Position numbers and translations under genes: made by a program. Of a stretch of 64,000 nucleotides of DNA, positions 9,767-21,630 are shown in pieces (the stretch's first letter is position 1; the number at the start of each line of letters is the position of its first letter). Under the pieces are notes generated by a model. The model saw only the letters and a list, made by a program, of their open reading frames with translations, made no database searches and was not told where the DNA came from. Source of the DNA: Cavia porcellus (lineage: Eukaryota; Chordata; Mammalia; Rodentia; Caviidae). The stretch is taken from the NCBI RefSeq assembly GCF_034190915.1, contig NW_026947509.1, positions 31,628,767-31,692,766 of the forward strand, written 5' to 3'.

Positions 9767-12700
9767 TTAATAGCCACCACCTCCTCTTCCTTGTCCAAAA
9801 TAGCCGCCTCCAAAGCCTCCTCTGCCACCTCCTCGCTGGAATCCCCCAGACCCTCTGTAGCCTCCTCCACCATGTCCTCTGAAATCTCCCCCACCGGGTC
9901 CTCTGTAGTCTCCCCCACCGGGTCCTCTGTAGTCTCCCCCACCGGGTCCTCTGTAGTCTCCCCCACCCGGTCCTCTGTAGTCTCCCCCACCGGGTCCTCT
10001 GTAGTCTCCCCCACCGGGTCCTCTGTAGTCTCCCCCACCGGGTCCTCTGAAGTCTCCCCCATTGGGTCCACGGAAGTCTCCCCCATTGGGTCCTCGGAAG
10101 TCTCCCCCATTGGGTCCCCGGAAGTCTCCCCCATTGGGTCCCCGGAAGTCTCCTCCATTGGGTCCTCGGAAGTCTCCTCCACTAGGTCCCCTGTAGTCTC
10201 CACTAGATCCCCTGTAGTCTCCACCAAAGTTGCCTCTATAACCCCCCCGGAAACCTCTATAGCCTCCACCATATCCTCTTCGATAGGAATTGGAGCCCCC
10301 TCCATATCCTCCACCGCCATATCCTCCACCGCCATATCCTCCACTACCATAACCTCCACCACCACCACCATAGCCTCCAGTGCCATAGCCTCCACCACCA
10401 TATCCAGAACCCCTTCTATATCCACTTCCATTATCATATCGAGCCATCTTGGGAGGACGTGGACCATCTCCATACCGTGCAGCACCAATCATAAGGCTTA
10501 TACCAGCTGCTGAGGGCCGAGAGATTTGTCGGATCATGTTCAACATATGTTCATTTACAGGGTCCAATTGACTGATGATGTTAGGTTGTTTGGTTACTTC
10601 AACAACCAGAGCTTCCATGGCTGCCCGGAGGGCAGTAATACAGGCAGCTGCAGCATGAGAAATTTGCAGTCTGATCCAGTCATCTACAAACACAATCTGT
10701 CCATCAGACTGGACTTTCTTGGAGGCAAACAGAAGCAACTGCAAGGGAGTAACTAAGGTCATGCCTTTAGCAGAGATGGCTCGGGTTCGAATCTTTTCAC
10801 CAAATACAAAGAAGGGAGAAGGGTACTTCATGTCTTGGCTGCTAAATGGACAATTAACAGATGACTTATGGATAAGTGCGTTACGCCCTTCAGTGGTAAG
10901 AATTTTTCTCTTTTCCTTATGATAGCACACATTGGGGTATACACCAAAAGCCAAGAGAGAGATAACAACATCCAAATTATTATCTGGTCCAGTGTTAGTA
11001 AACACTTGTGTCAACAAACACTCTTCTGGAAAACCAGAATTAAGCAAAATTTCTTTAAGTTGAACTTTGGCCTCCCAAGTCATTCTTAATGTAGCCATAT
11101 TGAGTCTTTTGTGTTCACAAAAACGTATCTCTGCTTCTTCTCCACCCATTCTAGCATCATCCCAGGCTTGAAATACTGACAAAAGTGCCACATGGTCAGA
11201 AAATCTGTTTCCTGCAAAATTTCGATGGATATAGCCCAGTCTCTTCCCTTCACTGATGAAAGGCTCTGGAAAGCAGGTAGCAGCAGCAATGGTACAGACA
11301 GCATCTCCCACATAGAAAATACATCCCATTATCATCATTTTTCCAAAACGGGGCTCAATGGGGAGTTTAGCCAGGATTCGTCCTAGAGGAGTCAATTCAT
11401 CATTGATATCTAATGCATCAAGCTCTCTAAGAGTATGCTCTGCTTCAATCACAGCATCCAAAGGTGGAGGTTCAATTGCTTTGGCCAAGAACTGGCCAAT
11501 TCCTCCCAGACGCAGAAGTTTTATGCTCAAAGCAATTTCATGCAATGGTGTTCGAAACATCTCTGGTGTCATATGGGTTTCGAGTCTCTCAAAACGGGCT
11601 CGGCTACAGAGGTGAAAGCAAAATCCAGGCCGCACACGACCAGCTCGGCCTTTACGCTGTTCAAGGTTTGTTTTGGATGCCCAGACTGTAGCATAGTTGG
11701 TCATGTTGTTGTGAGCCGTAAATAGTTTCACTTTTTGTTTGCAAGAGTCAATGACATAAACAACATCATTTATGGTAATGCTCGTTTCAGCAATATTTGT
11801 GGACAAAATAACCTTGGTTACTCCAACTGGTACTGGATCAAACACTTTGCGCTGTTCTTCTCGTGGAATCTGAGAATGCAGAGGTAGAATCTGATACCTA
11901 TGGCTTCCAAAATGTGGATTCATTTCCAAATGCTTCTGCATAGTACAGATCAAGTTCCAGCCAGGCAAAAAAGCCAACACAGCTCCAGGAACATTAAGGG
12001 TTTCAATGTACTTAAGAAGAGCTTCAATGAGTTCAAAAGGAGTTTCCTTTTCATTCAACTGAGACATGCTCAACTTTGTTTCTGGACCATATTCATCACC
12101 ACAGATCAAGTTGCAATTCGCATCATCATCCTCACCACTATCCTCTTCCTTATCCTTCTTTTTCTTGTCCTTTGGTGGAGGAACAAACTGGGTCATCTGA
12201 ATACAGTCTTCCAAAAAATACTCTTGAACTGGGAAAGTTCTCCCATAAACTTCAATGATAGGGCAATTGAAGAAATATTCACAAAACATACTGGTGTCAA
12301 TAGTAGCAGACATAAGTACAATGCGAACTTCAGGATAAGCCAGAACCACATCACGCAAGACCACCAAAAGAAAGTCAGTATTAATGTCTCTTTCGTGTAT
12401 TTCATCAACAATTACATGACTGATTCCTCGAATGCCTGCTTCTAATTTTCTCAATAGAACACCTACAGTACAAAACATTATGCTGGCATGAGGACGGGGA
12501 AGTATAGACTCAAATCGAACACTGTAGCCACAGCTTTTTCCAGGCTCCTCTCCTCTTTCATACGCAACTCGCTCTGCCACAGAGACTGCACTGATCCTCC
12601 TAGGCTGAGTTACTACAATATTACACTCTGCTGCTCGATCATTCTGGATAAAGTCATCCAGGATAAACTGTGGAACCTGTGTGGTTTTACCACATCCAGT

Positions 12701-14011
12701 AGCCCCTCGGATAATAACAACTGAATTTTGATTAATTGCTTCCAGGATTTCACTTTCAAATTTCTTCACAGGTAGAGACTCTCTCTCCTGTAAGACTGCT
12801 TGCAAATCTTGATCATGTTCTAGCTGGCACATTAATTCATTCTTAAGATCCATACTTATTTGTTCTGGAGTAGCATAAGCCAGGGGCCCCTCATCAATGT
12901 TACAACTAGTCCAAGGATTCCAGTTGGATTGTGGAGGTGACCAAGGAACCACACCTATTTGGTTTTGTCGTTGAGATGGTTCAAAGTGAGCCAGTTTCCC
13001 AGTGTTGAATAGAACTGGCATAGAAGGATCAATAGGTGGAGGCACAATTTCAAGATTTAGCTCTTGAATCACATTTATCAACTGATGCTCTAAATCAGGA
13101 GAAATGTTAACTCTGTAAGGCTCCACTCTCTCTCCTTCTTTCTTCTTTGTAAGTCCAGAATAAGCTTCAATTACTTCAAGATGATAGAGCTGTCTGACAA
13201 GTGACAGAGCACAGGACTGTGCTGCCAACTTTTTATTTGATCCATGTTCACGTGCAAAAATCCTTCTGCCCAGTTGCTTGATATAAATGGTCATTTCGGC
13301 AATAAAGCTCCTGTTGTGATCAGGACCCACTTGGGTGTACTTATATTCCCCTTGGATCTTTTCCTTTTGGAAATATTGGTTCAGGCGAGCCTTAGCGTTT
13401 TCTAAAGTCCAGTTTCCATGAAGCCCAGCATTTAAATCCACTTCTTCTGATTCTAGAGTCGCTTCTACTTCTTGTTCCTCCTTTCTTGAGTAGTAGTCCT
13501 TCATATTGGTTCCCCGGCCTTCTCCGTCTGGGTCCTCCTTTTTTGGGAAGAAGTCCTTCACATCGGTACCCAGTTCCCAGGTGGATCCAGAAGCAGCACC
13601 AAAGCCAGATGCTCCAGCTCCAGAATCATTTTCTGCCTTGAGAGCCAGATGTGGTGGAAGAGGTCCTCCCATGGTGGTTGGTAAACTTTCACTGTTTTTT
13701 CCAGCATCAGTAGTAGCAGTGTCAGTAGCTTCAGTAACTGGAGGTGGGGGAGGTGCAATCCCAACAGTTGGAACTTCTTCACTCTTTACTTCATTTATTC
13801 GAACCAAATAGTTAACAAAGTCTCTGGCAGCATTGCTCTGTGCATCTTTTTTATTAGTAGAATTGCCCATGCCAGTATAATTAAACCCTTCTACACGAAC
13901 CTCACACATGAACTTCTGACGGTTTTTGTTCCCTACTGCTCTAAATTCATAGGCTGGAGTCATCTTCCTTTTGCCACACCAGGCATACAGAAAATTTTTA
14001 ATGTCACCCAT
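9767..14011 (-). CDS. DHX9: Intact intronless DHX9 (RNA helicase A) retrocopy, 1414 codons
   Basis: The frame encodes a complete DEAH-box helicase of the DHX9 family, an NTP-dependent 3'-5' RNA/DNA helicase that acts mainly in the nucleus in transcription, splicing and R-loop handling. Visible domains in order: dsRNA-binding domain 1 (about 3-71), dsRNA-binding domain 2 (about 205-277), Walker A GATGCGKT (lysine 442), DEIH box (536-539), SAT motif, motif [11 protein letters not shown] (785-793), helicase-associated and OB regions, the [14 protein letters not shown] nuclear-transport segment around 1188, and a Gly/Arg/Tyr-rich tail to the stop TAA at 9767-9769. The start ATG has A at -3 and G at +4 and begins [14 protein letters not shown], the family N-terminus. 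It is longer than human DHX9 (1270 aa) because of extra sequence between the dsRNA-binding domains and a longer RGG tail; rodent orthologues also have long tails. No stop or frameshift is present. Whether it is transcribed cannot be told from the sequence. Confidence 0.95.
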   Translation of the reverse strand: MGDIKNFLYAWCGKRKMTPAYEFRAVGNKNRQKFMCEVRVEGFNYTGMGNSTNKKDAQSNAARDFVNYLVRINEVKSEEVPTVGIAPPPPPVTEATDTATTDAGKNSESLPTTMGGPLPPHLALKAENDSGAGASGFGAASGSTWELGTDVKDFFPKKEDPDGEGRGTNMKDYYSRKEEQEVEATLESEEVDLNAGLHGNWTLENAKARLNQYFQKEKIQGEYKYTQVGPDHNRSFIAEMTIYIKQLGRRIFAREHGSNKKLAAQSCALSLVRQLYHLEVIEAYSGLTKKKEGERVEPYRVNISPDLEHQLINVIQELNLEIVPPPIDPSMPVLFNTGKLAHFEPSQRQNQIGVVPWSPPQSNWNPWTSCNIDEGPLAYATPEQISMDLKNELMCQLEHDQDLQAVLQERESLPVKKFESEILEAINQNSVVIIRGATGCGKTTQVPQFILDDFIQNDRAAECNIVVTQPRRISAVSVAERVAYERGEEPGKSCGYSVRFESILPRPHASIMFCTVGVLLRKLEAGIRGISHVIVDEIHERDINTDFLLVVLRDVVLAYPEVRIVLMSATIDTSMFCEYFFNCPIIEVYGRTFPVQEYFLEDCIQMTQFVPPPKDKKKKDKEEDSGEDDDANCNLICGDEYGPETKLSMSQLNEKETPFELIEALLKYIETLNVPGAVLAFLPGWNLICTMQKHLEMNPHFGSHRYQILPLHSQIPREEQRKVFDPVPVGVTKVILSTNIAETSITINDVVYVIDSCKQKVKLFTAHNNMTNYATVWASKTNLEQRKGRAGRVRPGFCFHLCSRARFERLETHMTPEMFRTPLHEIALSIKLLRLGGIGQFLAKAIEPPPLDAVIEAEHTLRELDALDINDELTPLGRILAKLPIEPRFGKMMIMGCIFYVGDAVCTIAAATCFPEPFISEGKRLGYIHRNFAGNRFSDHVALLSVFQAWDDARMGGEEAEIRFCEHKRLNMATLRMTWEAKVQLKEILLNSGFPEECLLTQVFTNTGPDNNLDVVISLLAFGVYPNVCYHKEKRKILTTEGRNALIHKSSVNCPFSSQDMKYPSPFFVFGEKIRTRAISAKGMTLVTPLQLLLFASKKVQSDGQIVFVDDWIRLQISHAAAACITALRAAMEALVVEVTKQPNIISQLDPVNEHMLNMIRQISRPSAAGISLMIGAARYGDGPRPPKMARYDNGSGYRRGSGYGGGGYGTGGYGGGGGGYGSGGYGGGGYGGGGYGGGSNSYRRGYGGGYRGFRGGYRGNFGGDYRGSSGDYRGPSGGDFRGPNGGDFRGPNGGDFRGPNGGDFRGPNGGDFRGPNGGDFRGPGGGDYRGPGGGDYRGPGGGDYRGPGGGDYRGPGGGDYRGPGGGDYRGPGGGDFRGHGGGGYRGSGGFQRGGGRGGFGGGYFGQGRGGGGY
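9869..10180 (-). repeat. Coding minisatellite: 13 x 24 bp (8-residue RGG units)
   Basis: Thirteen tandem 24-bp units encode residues 1278-1381 with the pattern GGD(F/Y)RGP(G/N). In sense order: five GGDFRGPN, one GGDFRGPG, six GGDYRGPG and one GGDFRGHG. The GGDYRGPG units are almost identical in DNA, which suggests recent slippage or unequal exchange. Because the unit length is a multiple of three and lacks stops, long open frames also appear in the other frames of both strands. Confidence 0.92.
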
Positions 14012-14117
14012 GATTCACGAGTTTTCTTCAGACCCGGCCCCTGCTTCCCGGTGCCTGACAGTACAGCCCTCTCGCGACCGTCCGTCCGTAGCTCTGGCCT
14101 TCCACAGAGAAACTGCC
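14012..14117 (-). other. Retained 5' UTR of the DHX9 retrocopy
   Basis: About 106 nt lie between the target-site duplication and the start codon. The segment is CpG-rich (for example CGCGACCGTCCGTCCG on the plus strand), unlike the surrounding L1 DNA. This fits the leader of a CpG-island housekeeping gene, so the copy appears to be full length at its 5' end. No TATA box is visible. Any promoter would have to come from this leader or from flanking L1 sequence. Confidence 0.75.
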
Positions 14118-14130
14118 AAAATTAACTTTT
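14118..14130. repeat. Target-site duplication, 5' side of the DHX9 retrocopy
   Basis: AAAATTAACTTTT directly abuts the start of the DHX9 leader and is repeated exactly at 9404-9416. It is followed by an A-run on the plus strand, giving the TTTT|AAAA cut site on the sense strand. Confidence 0.85.
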
Positions 14131-14345
14131 AAAAAAGGTGGGATCTCAATGCTGTTTCAATTTACATTTCTTTAGTAGCCACAGATATTGAACATTTTTT
14201 CGTGTACTTATTAACCATTTGTACTTCTTCATCTGAGAAGTGTCTGTTCATTTCAGTTTTTCTTTTTTGATTTGTCTTTTATTTTGGGGCAACTAATTAT
14301 TTTGAACTTTTCATGTATCTAGATACTATTTATACCCAAAGAAAA
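14131..14345 (-). mobile_element. Old L1 3' end, continuation beyond the retrocopy
   Basis: The antisense L1 pattern resumes: GGTGGGATCTCAATGCTG, TTCAATTTACATTTCTTTAG, TTATTAACCATTTGTAC and GAGAAGTGTCTGTTCATTTC. This shows that the L1 pre-dated the DHX9 insertion. Confidence 0.75.
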
Positions 14346-16904
14346 ACAAGTAAAATTTTCCCATTCTGGACAGAAAATATTTAACTTTATTATAATAATG
14401 ACTAAGAAAGTTTTAAGTCTTTCAGTGTTAAATCGGATAAGGATTTGAGACTGAGTAAGTTATGGTTGAAAAGAATTATGGATAAAAGTCTCAAACCAAT
14501 AACAATAAATTATTAGAGAAATATACATACTGATGACTCACCAAAAAAACGGTAAAGATCCCAAATAAGAAGTTCTGGGAGAAAAAATGCACTGAAAGAG
14601 ATGGGCAGTGCTTAAAAATATTTTCCAAGTTAATTTAGTGCAAAATGAAAAAAAGTAGGCAAAACCCAGTAAGAAAAGACTTGCATAGACACTTGGGTCA
14701 CACTGAATCCCTTCAAATGTCCAAGTGCAAATGTCCAGTAAACATGAAAAATGGGCTTGAGAACAGGAGTCACCCAGAAAGCCAGAATTAAGCCTGGGTG
14801 CTATGTGACTGTACTCTGTCCCTTCCTCCCTTTAGTTTCTGTCCCCCAAGCTTGGGGATAAAAGAGAGTAAAGAGGAGCATTTCCTTGGTCCTCACTTTT
14901 ATTTTGGGGTCACTCTGTTTTATTTTTGCTTTGCTCCTAACTGATCTCAGAGTAAGTCATCTCTCAGTGTGGCATCTTCTGAACCGTTCACAGACCTTTA
15001 GCCAATACTGCTTGGCTGGTGCTTCCTTATCGGAAAGCTGGCGGGTTCCTCCCAGTCCACCTTCCGACTGGATGTTGTAACAATTCACAGTGATCCTGGG
15101 GGAAAAATAGGTCCTCTGAGCAGAATTTCATCATAAACTTGCCAAGAGGAAAGCTATGCTCCGGATGTGACAGATACAGACTGCCTAGATTATTGGATCA
15201 AGGCACTTATTAGATGGGATCAAAATGTAATTTATCCCCTGCTGCAAAATCTAAGTACAAAATCTGCAAAGGAACGTCATCCAGTTCCACTTCATCTTAC
15301 TCCAATGACTGTCCCTCTGTGACCCATGATCTAATCATAAAGGGAGACTCAGAAATTCTATATAAAAACCAATCCAGTTGCTTCTGGATTAAAAGCAAAT
15401 CATGAGAGAAGGTTCCTGGTGAGGGTTCCTGACAGCCTCTGTTGTGGGTGAGAGAGGACAGGGCACTGGTGCTGCAGTGCACCCAGCCTGTGAGAGGCAC
15501 CCTGCACTGGGAAGTGCAGGTCAGCCAGCCACAGGCAATGCACAGGCTCAGCTGAGTGGAAACAGGACTTCCAGCCAGGTCTGAGCTGAGTTGCTCCAAA
15601 CTCTACTGGGCAGAAAGCACAGCCACATCCATGGTGCCTGTGGATGACAAAGGGTGGCCACAAATACCACCGGAATTTGTCTCCACCTCCTTGTCTTCCT
15701 CCTCACTGCAGTTCTGGGTGAGGCCACAAAGGAATCCCTTCTCACAGCCCTCTGGGAAATTCTGTCTCTCTCTTTTCATTTCTGCAGTAGCACTGGGCCC
15801 AGGCGTCCAGGGAAAATACTTTCAGGTTTCTACTTTCTGAGAATAACATAGCAGTCTCAGGACACCCAAGCTGTGGGCACCATTCCTGCCTTTGTGCCAG
15901 GGCCTTTGTGCCATCTCTTTTGGCCCGTGGTGGGTGGGAAAACGCCTCCAGCTGGTGGAGCTAAAAAACCCGGATCCCAGCCAAGACTCGTTGACTTGCT
16001 TTGAGAATTCTTCAAAAGTAAGTTTCTCATGATTAGCAATTTAATGAGTTTGTTTATTTACTCTGGGTCTTTATGGGAGGTGCATATGCCTTTCCTCAAA
16101 AGCACATGTGGGTCTGTAGTATCAACATATGAGGGTTTATAATTTGCTTTTTGTCCTGCAAGAATAATTTGGTGGCTAGCATGAGAGGTGGTAGCAGCCA
16201 CCATTTGCAAGCTGTCCTTGGTCTGCAGGATGGAGCAGGCCCTCCTCTGAGGAGTGTCCGAGAACCTATGACCAGCCAGAGCAGTGTGTGCTTCTTGGGA
16301 AAAAAGAAAGCCTTAGAAATTCCCAAGGCCGAGATGTCACATCTGCTTGGCATTCTGCTGTTTCCACTGGGATTCCCGGGACTATGTGGGCTTCTTGAAA
16401 CAGCAGTGTGGAAAGATGCATTGTAGGCCGGGGCAGCAGGCTGGGTTTTTGAAACAGCCCTGGGGAGGAAGCTGTGAGGGGTGTTTAATGGGTCTCTAGA
16501 GCTGCTGCTCTACGAATGCTCTCCCCACCCAGCTGCAGCCATGAAGAGATCATTCGGCCACCCTCCCTCCCTCACTGAACTCTTTGGGTGCTGTGTGTTT
16601 CTGACCTGGTTTCATCTTCCCAATCAATGTTGGGTGTTGGATGGACCCTTGCTGAACAGAGACACATGGTCTCAGACCAGAACTCTCTCCCGTGCCACCC
16701 TCGGAGTGAAAATGCTCTTGGTCCATATCCTGCCCTGTGTTCTGATAGGCTCTGTGACACCCAGGTTTGCCTGTAAAAGGAGAAGGGGTAATTATACGCT
16801 TCTGTTCCTTGTGCATAGAACCAAAATGTGTTTCATTTTGGCTTTGTTATAAAGGGACCTGAGGGTCCACATGCGGGGATGGCCCCTCAAAGAAGAAAAT
16901 GTGC
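14346..16904. other. Unassigned sequence
   Basis: The AT-rich first 400 bases may be more decayed L1. The rest looks single-copy, with only short unassignable open frames (for example around 15556-15840). Confidence 0.35.
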
Positions 16905-17165
16905 GATGGTTAATCTTGAAGGTTAACTAGGATAGGACCATGCATCCAGTCTCTGGCTCCTTCTTTTCTGACGCTATCCCTGTTTATCTGCTTCCTGACT
17001 GTGTGAGCTGGGCAGCTTTACCTCATCAGGACCTTCCACCACGCTGTTTCTGCTTTGGAGTCAGTTGACCATGGGCTGAACCCTCTGCAACCATGAGCCA
17101 AAATAAACCTTTCCTCTTTTAAATTATGAAGGTCAGGTATATTGCCTTCACAACAGAAACCTGAA
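16905..17165 (+). mobile_element. MaLR-type LTR, 3' part
   Basis: Shows the typical LTR end: a CAACCATGAGCCAAAATAAA polyadenylation region, CTTTCCTCTTTTAAATTAT, GTCAGGTATATTGCCTTCAC and a closing ACAGAAACCTGA. The same order recurs across the window in both orientations and parallels the ends of primate MST/THE1 LTRs. Confidence 0.65.
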
Positions 17166-17549
17166 GGAAAATATGTCTATGCATTTTGCCCTGCCTGGAC
17201 TGACTGACAAGCTCTCATGCTAGAAAGACTTTTTTTCAGTGGAATTATCTTTGAAAACATTTGGAATGTGGATGACATCTCAGAAAGTATGTTTTCCATT
17301 GAAGAAGCTGTATATTTTGGTGGTCTGTGGACATCAATTCATGAGGAAGGAGGGATTCTTGGGGGATCCACCTATCTATAAACTGGTCTGTGGGGTCCTG
17401 GGCTATAACCTGGAAAATTAGGATTAGGATATCAAGCTGTAGCTGGTGTATTAACAGATGTCTGATGTTCTGATAGGAGTGAGTGATATATTGTTAGAGA
17501 AACAGGAAAATAAAGGATTGCAGAGAGATAGGAGGTTTTCCAAAATATA
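17166..17549. other. Unassigned sequence
   Basis: Nothing recognisable. Confidence 0.35.
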
Positions 17550-18180
17550 TATGTGGTGTAAGACTCATGTAGAAAATATAAAGAACTCCTACATACAGTT
17601 AAAGAAAAGAAAAAAACCAAGATAAGATGGGCAGAAGATGTCACTTGGTATTTCACTAGAGAGGTCATCAAAATGGCCTCCCAGGGACCACTCTTTAGTC
17701 ACCAGGGAAACGCAGCATAAATCCACAAGCAGTGTCCATCACAAATCCACACAGTGGCTGCCACAAAACATACAGCACCACGCTCAGAGAGGATTTAGAG
17801 CTGCCAAACCCCTCGCATATGGCTGACAGGAGTGTGAAAGGGAATCCAAAGTGCACACACCCTGTCACGGCCCCTTACCCAGCAGCCCACTCTTGGTAGG
17901 CGACCAATGGAAATGCACATGAATCTTCCCCAAACAACATTCCAAGCAGCCGTCACAAAATAAACTCAACTCAAGCCAAAAGCCCACCCAGAGAAGAAAA
18001 GGTAAATGGGGTAGCGTGGCATCTCCCATAGCAACGGAAATGGACAAATTGGAAGTCTCCACGCAACTCTAGAAATGAATCCTGCAGGTTCAGTATGAAA
18101 GGACAGACACAAAAAACCAAAGTTATAAGCTGAGTGATCTTGTTTACGAGGTGTTGAAAAGCAAACAAAGCCAGTCTTTG
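17550..18180 (+). mobile_element. Old L1 3'-end fragment (L1M type)
   Basis: Sense L1 order is visible: AAATATAAAGAACTCCTACA, AAGATGGGCAGAAGATGTCA, TCACCAGGGAAACGCAG, CCCAGCAGCCCACTCTTGG, and a GTATGAAAGGACAGACACAA block near the end. About 600 bp are recoverable by eye. Confidence 0.75.
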
Positions 18181-21100
18181 GTTTGCAAAGTCTGAATAGT
18201 GCTAAGAGAGGGTCATTAATGGAAAGGGACGGGAGGAGAGGGAGCTACCTGTGCTGGGGTTGTCTGTTTCCTGACCCTAGAGACACTCTTTTGGTGATCT
18301 ATGTGGTAGTTGATTATTTATGGAAATCCACTCATCTGACTGCTTATTATGAGCACGTCTATCTGCATGGTCATTATTCTGTAGTGAAGCTTGTCAAAAG
18401 ATTTTATTAATAAATACATAAAACAACAATGGCAAAAGAATTAAGAGCAGCCTGCTGGAATTTAGCCTACTAATTATTCCTAAGCCTTAAATCTCCTGTG
18501 AGTTAAAAGCCTGCTGAGCGATAAGACAGCAGTAAGTTTTGGAGTCAATGAAAGGGATTCTGTGGTCCTGTGAGGTGCATGAGAGGTGAGAATACACCAC
18601 AGAATCCGGTCAGGAGTCAGGGCCTACTGGGCTTCTTGTTGGCCCCTCTCCCATGTGCTGGCTCACGTGGAGGAGGAGGGTTGGGGTCTGCAGAGCAGGA
18701 AGCTCAGGGTGTCCCCCATCTTGGGAACAGATGGGGATGGAGGTCTTGACCTGCATCTACACCTCCTGTGATTAATGTGCCAGAGGGGAGTTGAGATCAC
18801 ACTGTGGCCTGTCCTCCTTCCACTTAGAGACAAGTGACCTGAGAAAGAGTCTCTCCCAGGCCATCCCTGCATGGAGTGGCCAGTAGGGCCATTTTCAGCA
18901 TTCTGGCCACCTGGTAGGATCATCATTCCCTGTCACATGCAAGGTTAGTGTGGCTGGTGATAGTCTTGGGCTGGTATTGTGGTCTGTGTGCGAACTCTGG
19001 GCAGAAGCGCTTGAGAGGTGTCTATGTGTTACTGTGTAACTAGCGACGTCCCAACAGTGGAGCCCAAGTGACAGCAAAGTGGAGAAAAACATCTGCCCAG
19101 ACAGTGATGGCACATGGAATAATCCAGACGCAGCCATCATTTAAGCCCCTGGGATTTTTACACCTGTTTATTACTACTGCAGAACCCAACCCACGATGAC
19201 CAGTACATGACTGACTCCCCACAACAAAAATGTGAGAAAGGAAGACTCATGTTCACCTTGTACTTTATGCTCTCAGTGACTTGGGCTTATGAGTCTGGCT
19301 CGGGTTCTCCAGAGCTTTGCGGCTGGAGCCTTCTGGAGAGAAGAGCCATCCATCAGAGGCTTCCCAGCCAGCCCTCCTGTGTGTGTCCTCCCAATGTACA
19401 ATTCAGCCTCTTCCCAAAGACAGCTTTAAAAAAGAGCTGAACAGTGTTTTAATCAAATCTTCCTGTGACACACTGTGCCCGAGGTGGCAGTGTGTGCCGC
19501 TCCAGGACCTGTGTTCCATTGCGTCCAGCTAGATGTCCAGAGCTGTCCCCAGAGGCTCTGCCAGTGTGACCCCAGGACTCTTCCAGAGCTGCATCGAGAT
19601 GCTCCAAAAACACAAGGAGAGCAACATTTCCAAGGCCTTCTCCCAGTGAGAAAGCGGACAGGTAAGATCTAAAGGAAAGCTCTTCTTGGTGTCACTTGGC
19701 CAAGGTTGTCGGAGTCCTGTGTCTGTAAGCTCAGGGACAGCTCTGTGCTGTTTTAGACAAATCTCCTGCTGGGAAAGTGGCAAGTTAGACTAAGGAGCAC
19801 AGGACTCTCCCCCCGTCTGCAGTGCATTATACACCCAGTGCTTTCCACGAAACTCGGTGCTGCCTGGAGGAGGGCATGGAGGAAAATCTGCCTCCTGTGA
19901 TTGTTGCTTTGTGGTGGGACTTGTTTTGCTGACCAGTGGACATCTGCAGATGAGGTGCCAGTGGGGGTCTCATGTGTGCCTGCAGGCTTTGACTTGGCTC
20001 CCCCAGGAGGGACTTGCTCCACCAAGGGGCTGTTCCCAGGAGCAGGAGATCCTGGGAGCAGCACTGAGCCACCCCTACCACCTGGAGCCCAGCAGAGACC
20101 CAGTCGGCATGAGATCTTGGGAGCAGAAAGTTAAAGCCGAAGTTCTGGGCCTGTTTGTTAAGTATAATTATAGCAACAGCTGTCTAACACAAAGGATAAA
20201 AGTGAAACAGATGTTTGTACTACAGAGAAGGGACATCTGAAATAAACTCATTTCCTTGCAAAATTTGGGAAATTAGGGTGACACACCAATCACCAGATCT
20301 TAGATTTGGATTTTTTTTTGCACTTTTTTTTCACTTCTCTTTGAGCCCATTCTTCTGGAACCTGGACGCTGCACTGAGGGGCTGGTTGGTGGCACGGTGG
20401 GCCACACAGTTCTTATATGACCTCCTGCAGCAGAACTGCTCCAGAGGTGACTCTGCCTCTCATTCTTAGCACTGACATGATAGGAGAATCGCTCTTAGTC
20501 CAGTTCTGGGTAGCAGCTTTTGCTGCTGGTGTTGGAGTCCCTGCTGGCCGGTGGGCACCACACCTCAGCCACCTGCTCTTCCCTCTTCCCTCTGCTCAGC
20601 ATCCACTGCAGAGCCTGAGGGCCAGGGCACACGTGGCTGGGCTGGAGCTATTCCCCTCTATGTGTCCATCACACTCTGAGTGTCCTACCTGTGGCCCTGG
20701 CCCTGACATGTCTGTGTCACCCCTGCCCCTGCTGGATGCTCTGGAAGTGTGTTTTGGGCTGGGATTATTTCAGTGCTTAGATTTACATTAATGTCATTGG
20801 ATTCATGTTTCCATTTCCCTCTCCAGGTCTCTGCAAGGCCCTCTCTTCTCACTAACAAAATCCACATCTCCTGGGTAAAGATGTGCCTTGATTTTGAAAA
20901 TCCTGAATCACAATCAATATATTTCTGAAGCTCAGAGTGAGTACAGAAAAGCAGCATAACTGCTGGATGAGTCGCCCTCAACCTCAGTGAAGGTCACAGA
21001 AAATGAAGAGGAAAGCACTCAAATCTCGCCTAATATAAATCACCTGCCCCTGCTTGGAAACTGGAGGGAACTAAGTACAGCACCCGTGCTGTGCTGACAG

Positions 21101-21294
21101 CCAGTGAAGGTCAGAGTTCTGGTTGGCAGAGCACAGACTCTGCTCTGCTCTTCCAGCCCCTGCGGGACGGTTGCACTTTCATAGATCAGGTCATGAGACC
21201 TGGGTGGATTTCTTGTTCAGGTCTTTCCCTGTTACTGGCCAGACATAAAGCACCCAGAGCAGCCGGGCTCAGTGCCTCGGCCCCACCTTAACCT
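18181..21294. other. Unassigned sequence
   Basis: About 3 kb of single-copy-looking DNA. I found no recognisable exon, RNA gene or repeat here beyond short T-runs near 20310-20331. Confidence 0.35.
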
Positions 21295-21630
21295 ATATTA
21301 GCTACCTTTGCATTTCTGGGACAAAATACTTGGCACTTTCAACTTAAAGGAGATAAGTTTACTTTGGCTCACAGTTTCAGAGGATTCAGTTCATGGTCAG
21401 CTGTCTCCAAGGCAGAAGACGTGGCAAGGCTTGGGTGGAGGAAAGTGCTCAGAAAGCAGAGTGAAGAAATAAGAACCATTTTGCCAGGTGACAGCCTAGT
21501 GGTCACCTCTTCCCTTCAGGCCCTACCTCCTCACAGCATATGCAGTGGCCCCATGACCCAGTCACTTTTCAACAACCCCACCTCTAACTTAAGGCTTTTA
21601 GATCTAAGCCCTAACAGAGTCTTGCTTCTT
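21295..21630 (-). mobile_element. MaLR-type LTR
   Basis: Antisense LTR pattern: TTTCTGGGACAAAATACTTG, CTTAAAGGAGATAAG, GGCTCACAGTTTCAGAGG, CATGGTCAGCTGTCTCCAAG, then CAGGCCCTACCTCCTCACAG and CATGACCCAGTCAC in the expected order. Confidence 0.75.

Larger units (their letters stand above)
9404..14130 (-). mobile_element. Processed (L1-mediated) retrocopy insertion carrying DHX9
   Basis: The unit has every hallmark of LINE-1-mediated retroposition. There are no introns. A 5' leader is retained, a polyadenylation signal precedes a 38-nt poly(A) tract, and a 13-bp direct repeat AAAATTAACTTTT (plus-strand reading) flanks both ends. On the sense strand the cut site reads TTTT|AAAA, matching the L1 endonuclease preference. 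The flanking DNA on both sides is old L1 sequence in the same orientation. Confidence 0.93.

Noticed and set aside
9739..10513. Long open frames of about 240-250 codons on both strands overlapping the DHX9 tail
   Set aside because: They exist only because the 24-bp repeat is a multiple of three and free of stops in several frames. Their products are low-complexity strings with no family resemblance.
9767..14011. This could be the native DHX9 gene
   Set aside because: The native gene has many introns. Here the whole coding region is one exon with a poly(A) tract and target-site duplication.
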